DNA from: Acetatifactor sp.
GTDB lineage: Bacteria > Bacillota > Clostridia > Lachnospirales > Lachnospiraceae
Assembly (NCBI GenBank): GCA_016293615.1
Contig: JAEDDX010000005.1
Span: forward strand, 1-64,000
Reading direction: 5' to 3'
Length of the DNA: 64,000 nt
The first letter of the stretch is position 1; every line of letters starts with the position of its first letter. The notes under the pieces were generated by a model that had not been told where the DNA came from, did not search any database, and worked only from the letters and a program-made list of their open reading frames with translations. Shown one piece after another: positions 8,261-17,261 of this stretch. The translations under genes were made by a program, and so were the position numbers.

Positions 8261-9577
8261 TTGGCAAAACGGACATTTGTCGGCGGAATCCATCCTTATG
8301 ACGGGAAAAACCTGTCAAAGAGAAAACCGATAGAGGAAATATTGCCGAAAGGGGAGATGGTGTATCCTCTTTCTCAACATATCGGCGCACCTGCCAAGGC
8401 GATCGTTGCCAAGGGTGACAGGGTGCTTGCCGGCCAGAAAATCGCCGAGAGCGGCGGTTTTGTTTCTGCGCCTGTCTATGCCTCGGTTTCGGGTACCGTA
8501 AAAACGATTGAACCGAGACGGGTAGTGACCGGTGATAAGATCATGAGCATCGTGGTGGAGAATGACTGCCTGTATGAGGAAGTGGAGTTTGTACCGAAAG
8601 CACCGCTTGAGGAGCTGACGGCAGAAGACATCCGGGAAATCATCCGGGAAGCCGGAATCGTCGGAATGGGCGGCGCGGGTTTTCCCACGCATGTCAAATT
8701 GTCGCCGAAGGAGCCGGAGAAGATCGATTATGTCATCGCTAACTGTGCAGAGTGTGAACCTTATCTGACCAGCGACTATCGAAGAATGATAGAGGAGCCG
8801 GAGAAGGTGGTGGCGGGTTTGAAGATTCTGCTGAAGCTGTTCCCCAATGCGGTCGGAATTCTGGCAGTCGAGGACAACAAACCCGACTGTATCGAGGTTT
8901 TGAAGAAGCTGACACAGGGGGATCCGCAGATCACGGTCAAAGCGCTGATGACGAAGTATCCGCAGGGTGGAGAGCGGCATTTGATCTATGCCTGCACTGG
9001 CAGAAAGATCAACTCAACGATGCTTCCGGCAGATGTGGGATGTATCGTGAATAATGTCGATACGATCGTGGCAGTATACCGTGCCGTCACGGAAGGGCGT
9101 CCTCTGATCGAGAGAATCGTCACGGTGACCGGAGATGCGGTATTAAATCCGCAGAATTTCCGTGTGCGTATCGGTATGAGTTATCAGGAGATCCTGGAGG
9201 CGGCCGGCGGCTTTAAGACACAACCCGAGAAGATCGTCTGCGGCGGACCGATGATGGGCTTTGGCATGTTTGAACTGGATGTGCCTACCACGAAGACTTC
9301 GACGGCTCTGCTGGCGTTAACCACGGACGAGGTTTCGGCCATGCAGCCCGGTCCCTGCATCAATTGCGGAAGGTGTGTGGAGGTCTGTCCCGGAAGAGTC
9401 ATTCCCAGCAGACTGGCTGACTGTGCGGAGCATTTTGACGAAGAAGGCTTTGTGAGAATGCATGGCATGGAGTGCTGTGAGTGCGGCTGCTGCAGTTATG
9501 TTTGCCCGGCAAAGAGACCGCTGACGCAGGAGATCAAATCCATGCGCAAGATACAGCTTGCGAAGAGAAAGAAATAG
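8261..9577 (+). CDS. rnfC: Rnf electron transport complex subunit C
   Basis: 438 aa. The N-terminus (TFVGGIHPYDGKNLS) and the glycine-rich FMN/NADH-binding loop VGMGGAGFPTHVK are typical. Two 4Fe-4S motifs lie near the C-terminus: CINCGRCVEVCP (about 366-377) and CCECGCCSYVCP (about 405-416). RnfC is the NADH-side peripheral subunit of the ferredoxin:NAD+ oxidoreductase. The start is probably TTG 8261: AGAAAGGGG lies 10 bp upstream, whereas TTG 8237 lacks a site. A -10-like TATAGT lies at 8219-8224, but no good -35 box is seen. Confidence 0.95.
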   Translation: MAKRTFVGGIHPYDGKNLSKRKPIEEILPKGEMVYPLSQHIGAPAKAIVAKGDRVLAGQKIAESGGFVSAPVYASVSGTVKTIEPRRVVTGDKIMSIVVENDCLYEEVEFVPKAPLEELTAEDIREIIREAGIVGMGGAGFPTHVKLSPKEPEKIDYVIANCAECEPYLTSDYRRMIEEPEKVVAGLKILLKLFPNAVGILAVEDNKPDCIEVLKKLTQGDPQITVKALMTKYPQGGERHLIYACTGRKINSTMLPADVGCIVNNVDTIVAVYRAVTEGRPLIERIVTVTGDAVLNPQNFRVRIGMSYQEILEAAGGFKTQPEKIVCGGPMMGFGMFELDVPTTKTSTALLALTTDEVSAMQPGPCINCGRCVEVCPGRVIPSRLADCAEHFDEEGFVRMHGMECCECGCCSYVCPAKRPLTQEIKSMRKIQLAKRKK

Positions 9578-9587
9578 GAGGAAGGCA

Positions 9588-10529
9588 ATGAGCGGTTTAT
9601 ATAAAGTATCCTCGAATCCGCATATCCGTTCGCGGACGACGACCAACAGCATTATGCTGGCGGTGGTGATCGCGCTGATGCCTGCTGCCGGATTCGGTAT
9701 CTATCATTTCGGTCCGAGGGCGGGACTCGTGATGCTTGTGACGATTGCTTCCGCCGTGTTGACGGAATTTCTGTTCGGACTGTATCGAAAGAAACTGACA
9801 ATTGATGATTTATCGGCGGTTGTGACAGGCCTGCTTTTGGCCTTGAATCTGCCGGTCGGCATCCCGCTCTGGATGGCAGCTCTGGGCGGTGTATTTGCTA
9901 TCCTTGTGGTCAAGATGCTGTTCGGCGGTCTGGGGCAGAATTTCATGAACCCTGCCCTGGCGGCGAGATGTTTTCTGCTGATATCCTTTCCGACAGCCAT
10001 GACGAATTTTTCCTATGATTCCTTCACCGGCGCGACTCCTCTGGCCGCCTTGAAGGCGGGAGAGCAGGTAAACATTATGGACATGGTTACCGGTCATGTT
10101 GCGGGTACGATCGGAGAGACTTCCGTGATCGCTCTGCTTGTCGGTGCGGTATTTCTTCTGCTATGCGGCGTAATCGACCTTCGTATTCCGGCAAGCTACA
10201 TAGGAACATTCATTCTGTTCGTGATTGTGTTCGGAGGACACGGCTTTGACCCGGCTTATCTGACGGCCCAGCTTTCGGGCGGCGGACTGATGCTCGGTGC
10301 CTTTTTCATGGCGACAGATTATGTCACCAGACCGATCACGATTAAGGGCCAGTATCTCTATGGCATGTTTCTGGGCGTTATGACCGGTATTTTCAGACTC
10401 TTCGGCCCCGGCGCGGAGGGCGTATCTTACGCTATCATACTCGGCAATCTCCTGGTGCCTCTGATCGAAAAGATCACACAGCCCGTTGCCTTCGGATATG
10501 AGAAGGGAGGTAAGCGCCATGAAAAATAA
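9588..10529 (+). CDS. rnfD: Rnf complex subunit D
   Basis: 313 aa polytopic membrane protein with SSNPHIRS at the N-terminus and many hydrophobic helices. SFTGATPLAALK carries the SGAT-type motif around the threonine that binds FMN covalently in this family. It is part of the ion-pumping membrane core. GGAGGAAGG precedes ATG 9588, 10 bp after the rnfC stop. The end overlaps rnfG by 11 bp. Confidence 0.95.
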   Translation: MSGLYKVSSNPHIRSRTTTNSIMLAVVIALMPAAGFGIYHFGPRAGLVMLVTIASAVLTEFLFGLYRKKLTIDDLSAVVTGLLLALNLPVGIPLWMAALGGVFAILVVKMLFGGLGQNFMNPALAARCFLLISFPTAMTNFSYDSFTGATPLAALKAGEQVNIMDMVTGHVAGTIGETSVIALLVGAVFLLLCGVIDLRIPASYIGTFILFVIVFGGHGFDPAYLTAQLSGGGLMLGAFFMATDYVTRPITIKGQYLYGMFLGVMTGIFRLFGPGAEGVSYAIILGNLLVPLIEKITQPVAFGYEKGGKRHEK

Positions 10530-11148
10530 GTCTGAGATTTCCGTGATGTTAAAGGAAGCCGGTATTTTGTTTGCGATTACCCTGCTTTCGGGGCTTCTTT
10601 TGGGAGTGGTTTATGAAGTGACCAAGGAACCGATCAGACTGCAGCAGGAAAAAGCAGTGCAGGAAGCCTGCAAGGCAGTTTTTCCCGGAAGCGGAGACGA
10701 TATTTCCTTTGAGGTGTTGGATGCAAAGGTGTCTTCCGCCACAGTCAATGACCTTGCGCAGAACAATGTGGAAATCGGTACGATCTACGCGGCGACAGAA
10801 TCCGGCAACTTCCGGGGATATGTCGTAGAATCCGTGTCTGCCAAGGGATACGGCGGCAAGATCGTCCTGTATGTCGGCGTGAGTGCAGACAAAACGGTTG
10901 GCGGTGTCTCCATTCTGGAGCTGAAGGAGACCGCGGGACTCGGTATGGAAGCACCGAATGTGCTGGCGCCCCAGTTTGCCGGCAAAAGAGTGGAAAGCTT
11001 TGTTTATACCAAGACCGGGGCAAAGGAAGAAAACGAGGTGGATGCCATCAGCAGTGCCACCATAACAACGAAAGCGGTCACCAACGCAGTTAACGGCGGT
11101 CTGAGGGTAGCTCTCGAACTGATGGAGGGAGGTGCTGTCAATGAATAA
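10519..11148 (+). CDS. rnfG: Rnf complex subunit G
   Basis: 209 aa. One N-terminal transmembrane helix is followed by an extracytoplasmic FMN-binding domain. The covalent flavin motif appears as SSATITT (around residue 180), a variant of the usual SGATxT. The domain also shows GYGGKIVLYVGV and ETAGLGMEA, both family hallmarks. GGGAGG lies 7 bp before ATG 10519. Tight overlaps with rnfD and rnfE indicate one operon. Confidence 0.95.
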   Translation: MKNKSEISVMLKEAGILFAITLLSGLLLGVVYEVTKEPIRLQQEKAVQEACKAVFPGSGDDISFEVLDAKVSSATVNDLAQNNVEIGTIYAATESGNFRGYVVESVSAKGYGGKIVLYVGVSADKTVGGVSILELKETAGLGMEAPNVLAPQFAGKRVESFVYTKTGAKEENEVDAISSATITTKAVTNAVNGGLRVALELMEGGAVNE

Positions 11149-12127
11149 AGCCGGTGAGAGACTGTTAAACGGTCTTGTGAAAGAAAACCCTACCTTCGTG
11201 CTGATGCTCGGCATGTGTCCTACCCTGGCGGTTACCACTTCTGCCATGAACGGGCTTGGCATGGGACTGACGACGACAGCTGTACTGACACTGAGCAACC
11301 TGTTTATTTCCCTGCTTCGTAAGGTCATTCCGAACAGAGTGCGGATTCCTGCATTCATCGTGATCATTGCTTCCTTTGTGACAATGGTTCAGCTACTGCT
11401 GCAGGCATATCTGCCATCCCTCAACAGATCGCTGGGAGTTTATATTCCCCTGATCGTTGTAAACTGTATTATCCTGGGCAGAGCGGAGAGCTATGCATAT
11501 CATAACCCGGTGATTCCTTCCGTATTTGACGGACTCGGCATGGGACTGGGATTTTCCTTTGCGCTGACCTGCATCGGTGCGGTTCGTGAGCTTCTCGGCG
11601 CCGGCAAGGTGTTTGACATGGCCATTCTGCCGGATTCCTTTGAACCGATTCGCATCTTCGGGCAGGCACCGGGTGCCTTCTTCGTGCTGGCGGCGCTGGT
11701 TGCCCTGCAGAATGCCGTGAAAAACAGGAGAAAGAGGGCGGGAAAGCCTTACGAAAAGATTGGCTCAGGCTGCTCACACGACTGCATGAACTGTGGGGAG
11801 AAGGGGTGCTCAAGCCGTTTTTACGATACAGATTCCGAGTCTTCTATTGTAAAGCCTTCTTCTGCAAAGCCTTCTTCTGCAAAGTCTTCTTATTCTAAGT
11901 CTTCTTCGGACCCAAAAAAGACAGCCGGGCAGGAGGATGAGCGGAAAGCAAAGCAGAGCGAAGAATCCTCCAAAACGGATACAGCAGTGCAGACCGCTGA
12001 CAAATCCGCTGTAAAAAAAGAACCCTCCGGGGACACCCGCGCCGAGGGAAAAGCAGATGCCGACAGCGGGGGCGCGTTTGATCCTTTGGATGGAATGGAA
12101 ATCATCAATCTGGACGAGGAGGAATGA
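11141..12127 (+). CDS. rnfE: Rnf complex subunit E with a long Cys-containing acidic tail
   Basis: 328 aa, against about 200-235 usual for RnfE. Residues 1-205 form the conserved multi-helix membrane core (KENPTFVLMLGMCPTLAVTT). From about 206 there is an extra tail: first a cysteine cluster, C211-x3-C215-x2-C218-x4-C223, then about 100 residues rich in Ser, Lys, Glu and Asp that include four pentapeptide repeats (KPSSA-like), ending in an acidic stretch. If the core has the usual topology the tail would be cytoplasmic. The cluster could bind Fe-S or zinc, or be redox-active; that is inference. Its stop is just before the rnfA start. Confidence 0.93.
   Translation: MNKAGERLLNGLVKENPTFVLMLGMCPTLAVTTSAMNGLGMGLTTTAVLTLSNLFISLLRKVIPNRVRIPAFIVIIASFVTMVQLLLQAYLPSLNRSLGVYIPLIVVNCIILGRAESYAYHNPVIPSVFDGLGMGLGFSFALTCIGAVRELLGAGKVFDMAILPDSFEPIRIFGQAPGAFFVLAALVALQNAVKNRRKRAGKPYEKIGSGCSHDCMNCGEKGCSSRFYDTDSESSIVKPSSAKPSSAKSSYSKSSSDPKKTAGQEDERKAKQSEESSKTDTAVQTADKSAVKKEPSGDTRAEGKADADSGGAFDPLDGMEIINLDEEE
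11851..11910 (+). repeat. Four 15-bp tandem repeats inside rnfE
   Basis: Two perfect copies (11851-11865, 11866-11880) and two diverged copies (11881-11895, 11896-11910) encode KPSSA, KPSSA, KSSYS, KSSSD in the RnfE tail. Such repeats can change length by slippage. Confidence 0.88.
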
Positions 12128-12129
12128 CA

Positions 12130-12714
12130 ATGGAACAAGTAAAAGAATTATGGATACTTCTGGTTGGCTCCTCTCTGGTAAGCAATGTCGTTTTGAGCCA
12201 GTTCCTCGGACTCTGTCCGTTCCTGGGCGTCTCGAAGAAGGTTAAGACTGCGGCCGGTATGGGCGCGGCTGTCATGTTTGTCATCACTCTGGCAAGCTTT
12301 GTGGCAGGCGTGATCAACCGGTTCGTGCTGATCCGGTTCGGAATTCAGTACCTGGATACGATCGTTTTTATCCTTGTCATTGCGGCGCTGGTGCAGTTTG
12401 TCGAGATGTTTCTTCGCAAGGTGATGCCGTCCTTATATGAGGCGCTCGGCGTCTATCTGCCCTTGATCACCACGAACTGTGCGGTCCTCGGCGTAGCAAT
12501 CAACAACGAGCAGGCCAATTACGGTATCATGACAGGCGTTGTGAACGGCTTTGCAACGGCTCTCGGGTTCATGATCGCAATCGTCATTCTGGCCGGCATC
12601 CGTGAGAAGACAGAATACAATGATGTGCCGGAAGCATTCCGGGGAATGCCGATTGTCCTGCTGACGGCAGGACTGATGGCAATTGCCTTCGTAGGCTTTT
12701 CCGGTCTTTTGTAG
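12130..12714 (+). CDS. rnfA: Rnf complex subunit A
   Basis: 194 aa integral membrane subunit with six predicted helices. LSQFLGLCPFLGVSKK near the N-terminus and LPLITTNCAVLGVA in the middle carry the conserved cysteines proposed to hold an intramembrane Fe-S centre with RnfE. ATG 12130 is preferred, since GAGGAGG (12116-12122) is 7 bp away; ATG 12124 would be only 1 bp away. Confidence 0.95.
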   Translation: MEQVKELWILLVGSSLVSNVVLSQFLGLCPFLGVSKKVKTAAGMGAAVMFVITLASFVAGVINRFVLIRFGIQYLDTIVFILVIAALVQFVEMFLRKVMPSLYEALGVYLPLITTNCAVLGVAINNEQANYGIMTGVVNGFATALGFMIAIVILAGIREKTEYNDVPEAFRGMPIVLLTAGLMAIAFVGFSGLL

Positions 12715-12728
12715 GAGGTGCGTGACAG

Positions 12729-13526
12729 ATGAATATCTTAGGAATAGTCACTGCAACCGTTGTGGTTGGAGCGGTCGGAATCTTTGTCGGACTGTTTCTG
12801 GGCGTGGCAGGTATTAAGTTCAAAGTGGAAGTGGATGAGAAGGAAGAGGCAGTTCTTGCAGCACTTCCCGGCAACAACTGCGGAGGCTGCGGTTATGCAG
12901 GTTGCTCCGGACTTGCTGCAGCCATTGTAAAAAATGAGGCACCGGTCAATGCCTGTCCCGTTGGCGGTGAGGCGGTCGGAAAAACCATTGCTTCCATCAT
13001 GGGTGTGGAGGCGGCAAGCTCTGTGCGGAAGGTTGCCTTCGTCGCCTGTCAGGGAGACTGCGACCATGCACACAGAAATTATGAGTATTACGGCGTGGAA
13101 GACTGCCGTATGATGAGCTTTGTGCCGGACGGAGGTCCCAAGACCTGCAACAGCGGATGCTTAGGGTTTGGCACCTGCGCCAAGGTTTGCCCGTTTGACG
13201 CCATCCATGTGGTAAACGGTGTGGCGGTCGTTGACAAGGACGCCTGCAAGGCCTGCGGTAAATGTCTCGAGGTCTGCCCGAAGAAACTGATTTCCCTGAT
13301 TCCTTATACTGCAAAATACGCCGTGGCGTGCAGCTCTGTCGACAAAGGCCCTGTTACCATGAAGGCCTGCAGTACCGGCTGTATCGGCTGCGGTATCTGT
13401 GTGAGAAACTGTCCCAATGAGGCGGTAAGTGTGACCGATTTTAATGCGACGATCGACCAGGAGAAATGTGTTTCCTGCGGTGTATGTCATGAAAAATGTC
13501 CGAAAAAGGCAATCGTGACACATTAG
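12729..13526 (+). CDS. rnfB: Rnf complex subunit B, multi-cluster ferredoxin
   Basis: 265 aa. One N-terminal membrane anchor is followed by the CGGCGYAGC cluster motif (C51, C54, C59), then several CxxCxxCxxxCP ferredoxin motifs, including CKACGKCLEVCP, CIGCGICVRNCP and CVSCGVCHEKCP. It is the entry point for electrons from ferredoxin. AGGAGGTG precedes the start. Last gene of the operon; a strong terminator follows. Confidence 0.96.
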   Translation: MNILGIVTATVVVGAVGIFVGLFLGVAGIKFKVEVDEKEEAVLAALPGNNCGGCGYAGCSGLAAAIVKNEAPVNACPVGGEAVGKTIASIMGVEAASSVRKVAFVACQGDCDHAHRNYEYYGVEDCRMMSFVPDGGPKTCNSGCLGFGTCAKVCPFDAIHVVNGVAVVDKDACKACGKCLEVCPKKLISLIPYTAKYAVACSSVDKGPVTMKACSTGCIGCGICVRNCPNEAVSVTDFNATIDQEKCVSCGVCHEKCPKKAIVTH

Positions 13527-13553
13527 GCAAAAAAAGTCTGATGAAATGTTTTG

Positions 13554-13590
13554 AGAGGGTTTCTGATGATATCAGAGGTCCTCTTTTTTT
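13554..13590 (+). terminator. Rho-independent terminator after rnfB
   Basis: Fourteen-pair stem (some G-T pairs) with a three-base loop, then an uninterrupted T tract. Confidence 0.92.
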
Positions 13591-13593
13591 GTA

Positions 13594-13703
13594 GCCCGGC
13601 AGGAAACCAAGCGGCTGCAAAGCAGCCATTTGGTTTCACCCGGGCGTACATGAGCAAACGAAGCAGTCGCGAAGCAACGGCTCTGCGAAGCAGAGGGCGT
13701 TTG
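13594..13703. repeat. Two large intergenic hairpins with purine mini-loops
   Basis: Hairpin 1 (13594-13645) nests three stems: GCCCGG/CCGGGC, GAAACCA/TGGTTTC and GGCTGC-AAA-GCAGCC. Hairpin 2 (13655-13703) pairs CAAACG/CGTTTG around CTCTGC-GAA-GCAGAG. The rest of 13704-13870 contains no recognisable gene. The style matches the hairpins at 5-262, 58011-58069 and 61021-61098. Confidence 0.85.
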
Positions 13704-13870
13704 TGAATGAAAAGAGGCTGTGCAGGGAGGTACACTTACGCAAAAGGAGCCTGCCGCTTCTTTGACCGCGTCGGTCGATAGAGTCTGACAGACAAAACTC
13801 TTTGTGCATGTTTGACAATGAAGGCACATATGCTGAACTGACGGACAGGATATGGAAGGAGAGACATAGG

Positions 13871-14512
13871 ATGTCAGCAAAAGGGAAGGGCTTGGTCTGC
13901 ATGGTTTTACTGCTGGGGTTGGTCAGCCTTGGACTGTCTGAGTCAGTTTACACGGACAACTCGGAAGGCAATGTGCGATACATTACGATGTCAGATATGA
14001 AGCGGAGTGAGAATGCCTTATCCTGTTCCACCGTAAGTACGATCGGGCTGGAGTTCTGTACGAGCATCGCTCCGACCCACAGAGTCATCCCCACCATGAC
14101 CCTGACAAGACCTGAGAGAATACTGGAGGTCAGTGCCAAAGAGGAGGAAATCCTGCAGCGAATCGTTGAGGCAGAGGCAGGGGGAGAGGATGCGGACGGA
14201 AAACTTCTTGTGGCAAATGTGGTATTAAACAGGGTGAAGGCGGAAGGATTTCCCGATACGATAGAGGAGGTCGTGTTCCAGAGAAGCAAAAAGGGGGCTC
14301 AGTTTTCCCCGGTGGCGAACGGACGGTATGATAAGGTCATTGTCAGTGACGCAAGCAAAGAGGCCGTGGAAAGAGCTTTGTGCGGTGAGGATATCTCGCA
14401 GGGAGCATTGTTTTTTGCCGCCAGGAAATACGCGGACCCCCGGAAGATGAAATGGTTTGACGACAGCCTCACCTTTTTGTTTTCACACGGCGGACATGAA
14501 TTTTTTAAATAA
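13871..14512 (+). CDS. SleB/CwlJ-type cell wall hydrolase
   Basis: 213 aa. A signal peptide or anchor is predicted at residues 1-27 (GLVCMVLLLGLVSLGLS). The Hydrolase_2 domain spans about 95-213: EAEAGGEDADGKLLVANVVLNR contains the probable catalytic Glu, and the end HGGHEFF is typical. Family members are lytic transglycosylases that cut spore cortex or vegetative peptidoglycan. It has no PG-binding domain, so it resembles CwlJ-like short forms. ATG 13871 is chosen for GGAAGGAG upstream. Confidence 0.85.
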   Translation: MSAKGKGLVCMVLLLGLVSLGLSESVYTDNSEGNVRYITMSDMKRSENALSCSTVSTIGLEFCTSIAPTHRVIPTMTLTRPERILEVSAKEEEILQRIVEAEAGGEDADGKLLVANVVLNRVKAEGFPDTIEEVVFQRSKKGAQFSPVANGRYDKVIVSDASKEAVERALCGEDISQGALFFAARKYADPRKMKWFDDSLTFLFSHGGHEFFK

Positions 14513-14574
14513 TCGGTTCCCTGGGATGCCCTCCCGAAAAGGAGAAAAATTTTTAGAAAGCGTTGATTTTGTTA

Positions 14575-14603
14575 TTGCCATCAAAGGGGTTGTGTGAGAT
14601 AAT
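14575..14603 (+). promoter_or_regulatory. Sigma-A promoter for xpaC-telA
   Basis: TTGCCA (14575-14580), 17 bp, GATAAT (14598-14603), about 85 bp before the xpaC start. Confidence 0.65.
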
Positions 14604-14687
14604 AAATCATTATGGGGAAGTTTGTACTATGATACCTCAACATGCAGCTTTGGAACATTGTAAAGCTACAGCTGAAAGGAAAACATT

Positions 14688-15977
14688 ATGAGTGATAACA
14701 GATCATGGAATGACATTGGAAAAGAAATCCGTGATGCTTCTGAGTTTGCTCTGAGAACCGGAGATTTCTCGCTGTTCTGGTCATCGGTCTCCACATCCAT
14801 AGATGAGGCAGTGAAAAGTGCTTCGGCGGCAGCGGAAAAGGCTGTTGCCCAGGAGACTGCAAAACAGTCTCAGACCGGGAAGGCGAGACAGACTTATACA
14901 GAAAGAATGGCTCAGGAAACCAGAGAACGACAGAGAAGACAAAGGGAAGCGGAGCAGGAGGCGCATAGGAAGCGCGTGGAGGAGTATCGTTCCAGCGCGC
15001 CGTTTCGCTCCATTGGCAAGGTCAGCGGTACGGTATGCCAGGTATTCGGAGCAATCGGCTTATCGATCTTCGGCATATTGACTGCCGTGTTCTTCGGACT
15101 CGGCATCGGTCTGGGCGGCGGATTTATGGTAGCGTTTGTGCCCATTCTTTGCTGCCTGGTCGGTTCCATACTTCTTTTTAATTCCGGTAATTCCATGAAG
15201 AAGCGGTATGAGAGGGCACTGAAATATTGGAAGCTGGCAGGAAACAATCATTACATCAATATCGAAGACCTGGCACTTCAGACCAACCAGTCCAAACGGG
15301 CGGTCATAAAAGATATCAAGAAAATGCTTGCGGACGGTTTTTATCCGCAGGGACATCTGGATCGTCAGCAGACATGCCTGATGCTGGATGACAAGATTTT
15401 CCAGGAATATCTCAACATTGATAAACAGCGCAAAGCCATGCAAAAAGAACAGCGCATGCAGGAGAAACAAAAGGCACAGGAAGAATCTGCCGTACAGACG
15501 GCTGAAAGTACCTCGGGAAGCGGCAATCCGGAGCTTGATGCCATGGTGGCGGAAGGTCAGGACTGTATCAAAAAGCTTCGTGAGATGAATGATAACATTC
15601 CCGGGGAGGAGATTTCCGCAAAACTGTTCAAGCTGGAGAACCTGCTGAAGGAGATTTTCGAGAAGCTGGCGGAACATCCGGATCAGCTTCCGCAGATGCA
15701 GAAGTTCATGAGATATTATCTCCCTACGACCATGAAGCTTGTCGAGGCGTATGAGGAATTTGATAATATGAGCAATCAGGGCCCTGATATTATCGAGGCG
15801 AAGGCTGAGATCGAGAAGACCCTGGATTCCATCAATGATGCATTCGAAGAGCTGTTAAACAGAATGCTGCGCGACAAGGCATATGATGTGGCAACCGATG
15901 CGCAGGTACTTAAGACCATGCTTGCGCAGGAAGGCCTGACGAAGGATACCGGATTTGAAAATGCACCCCAAGCTTAG
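14688..15977 (+). CDS. XpaC-like (halogen hydrolysis family) membrane protein
   Basis: 429 aa. Residues 80-105 are a highly charged segment, followed by two hydrophobic helices at about 115-165. Then comes a conserved block beginning YERALKYWKLAGNNHYINIEDLA and an alpha-helical C-terminus. This matches the family first described for 5-bromo-4-chloroindolyl phosphate hydrolysis (XpaC), which is regularly encoded beside telA, as it is here. The true biochemical role is not established; the pair is usually linked with resistance to toxic anions or cell-envelope agents. Confidence 0.8.
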   Translation: MSDNRSWNDIGKEIRDASEFALRTGDFSLFWSSVSTSIDEAVKSASAAAEKAVAQETAKQSQTGKARQTYTERMAQETRERQRRQREAEQEAHRKRVEEYRSSAPFRSIGKVSGTVCQVFGAIGLSIFGILTAVFFGLGIGLGGGFMVAFVPILCCLVGSILLFNSGNSMKKRYERALKYWKLAGNNHYINIEDLALQTNQSKRAVIKDIKKMLADGFYPQGHLDRQQTCLMLDDKIFQEYLNIDKQRKAMQKEQRMQEKQKAQEESAVQTAESTSGSGNPELDAMVAEGQDCIKKLREMNDNIPGEEISAKLFKLENLLKEIFEKLAEHPDQLPQMQKFMRYYLPTTMKLVEAYEEFDNMSNQGPDIIEAKAEIEKTLDSINDAFEELLNRMLRDKAYDVATDAQVLKTMLAQEGLTKDTGFENAPQA

Positions 15978-16050
15978 GTGTGCTTTCTCAATACAAAAAG
16001 GACAGAAGATTACCGTACGGGGGGATCTTCGGAAAATAAGGAGGCAAAAA

Positions 16051-17223
16051 ATGGCTGATATTGATGAACTGTTGAAAGAAGCACCCACACTCACCTTCGG
16101 TACCATGACTGCGCCGGAAGAACCCGAGCAGAAACAGGTGACACAGGAGGAAGTTGAAAAACAGGTGAAGGAGCAGCTGGAAATTGAACTGACTCCCGAA
16201 GAGCGCAAGATGGTCGATGATTTTGCAAAGCAGATCGACATCAAAAATACCCAGATGGTATTGCAGTACGGCGCCGGATGCCAGAAGAAGATCGCTGACT
16301 TCTCCGAGAGCGCACTCGGAAGTGTTCGTACCAAGGATATGGGTCAGGTTGGCGATATGCTGACCGCAGTGGTCGCTGAGCTTCGAAGCATTGAAGATGA
16401 CGACGAAGACAAGGGCGGATTCTTCGGACTCTTTAAGAAAAATGTGAACAAGCTTGCAAATCTGAAGGCAAAATATGACAGCGCAAATGCCAATGTCGAG
16501 AAGATCGTCGAGGCACTTGAGAAGCATCAGATCACCCTTTTGAAGGATGTTGCGATGCTGGATAAGATGTATGAACTGAACCAGAACTATTTCAAAGAGC
16601 TGTCCATGTATATCCTTGCCGGCAAGCAGAGATTGAAGGAAGCGGAAGAGGTAGAGCTGGTTGCACTCAGAGAAAAGGCTGAGAAGTCCCAGCTGCCCGA
16701 GGATGTACAGGCAGCGCGCGATTTCGCTGAAATGTGCAATCGTTTTGAGAAGAAGATTCATGATCTGGAGCTGACCAGAATGGTAGCACTGCAGATGGCG
16801 CCCCAGATTCGTATGATCCAGAACAACGATACCGTTATGAGCGATAAGATTCAGTCCACTCTGGTAAATACCATTCCTCTCTGGAAGAACCAGATGGTAA
16901 TCGCCATGGGCTTACAGCACTCACTGGATGCTGCTAAGGCACAGAATGAGGTCAGCAACATTACCAATGACCTGCTGAAGAAAAATGCAGATGCACTCAA
17001 GACCGCTACCATTGAAACCGCTAAGGCAAGCGAGAGAGGCATCGTAGATATCGAGACACTTCAGGCGACCAACCAGACTCTGATCAGCACCCTGGATGAA
17101 GTATTGAAGATCCAGGAGGACGGCAGAGAGAAGAGAAGAAACGCTGAAGCAGAGCTTCAGAAGATCGAGGCTGAAATGAGAAGCAAGCTTCTGGAAGTAA
17201 CCAGAAAGCCCACCAATCATTAA
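16051..17223 (+). CDS. TelA-type toxic anion resistance protein
   Basis: 390 aa, soluble, largely alpha-helical. The segment beginning FFGLFKKNVNKLANLKAKYD followed by a long coiled-coil region and a C-terminal helical tail identifies the TelA family (tellurite and other stress resistance; mechanism unknown). ATG 16051 has AAGGAGG at 16038-16044. It lies 73 bp after xpaC, so the two are probably one operon and act together at the membrane. Confidence 0.87.
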   Translation: MADIDELLKEAPTLTFGTMTAPEEPEQKQVTQEEVEKQVKEQLEIELTPEERKMVDDFAKQIDIKNTQMVLQYGAGCQKKIADFSESALGSVRTKDMGQVGDMLTAVVAELRSIEDDDEDKGGFFGLFKKNVNKLANLKAKYDSANANVEKIVEALEKHQITLLKDVAMLDKMYELNQNYFKELSMYILAGKQRLKEAEEVELVALREKAEKSQLPEDVQAARDFAEMCNRFEKKIHDLELTRMVALQMAPQIRMIQNNDTVMSDKIQSTLVNTIPLWKNQMVIAMGLQHSLDAAKAQNEVSNITNDLLKKNADALKTATIETAKASERGIVDIETLQATNQTLISTLDEVLKIQEDGREKRRNAEAELQKIEAEMRSKLLEVTRKPTNH

Positions 17224-17261
17224 GCATAAAACTAAGGACATAAGAAAGGTTAGGATGTAAC

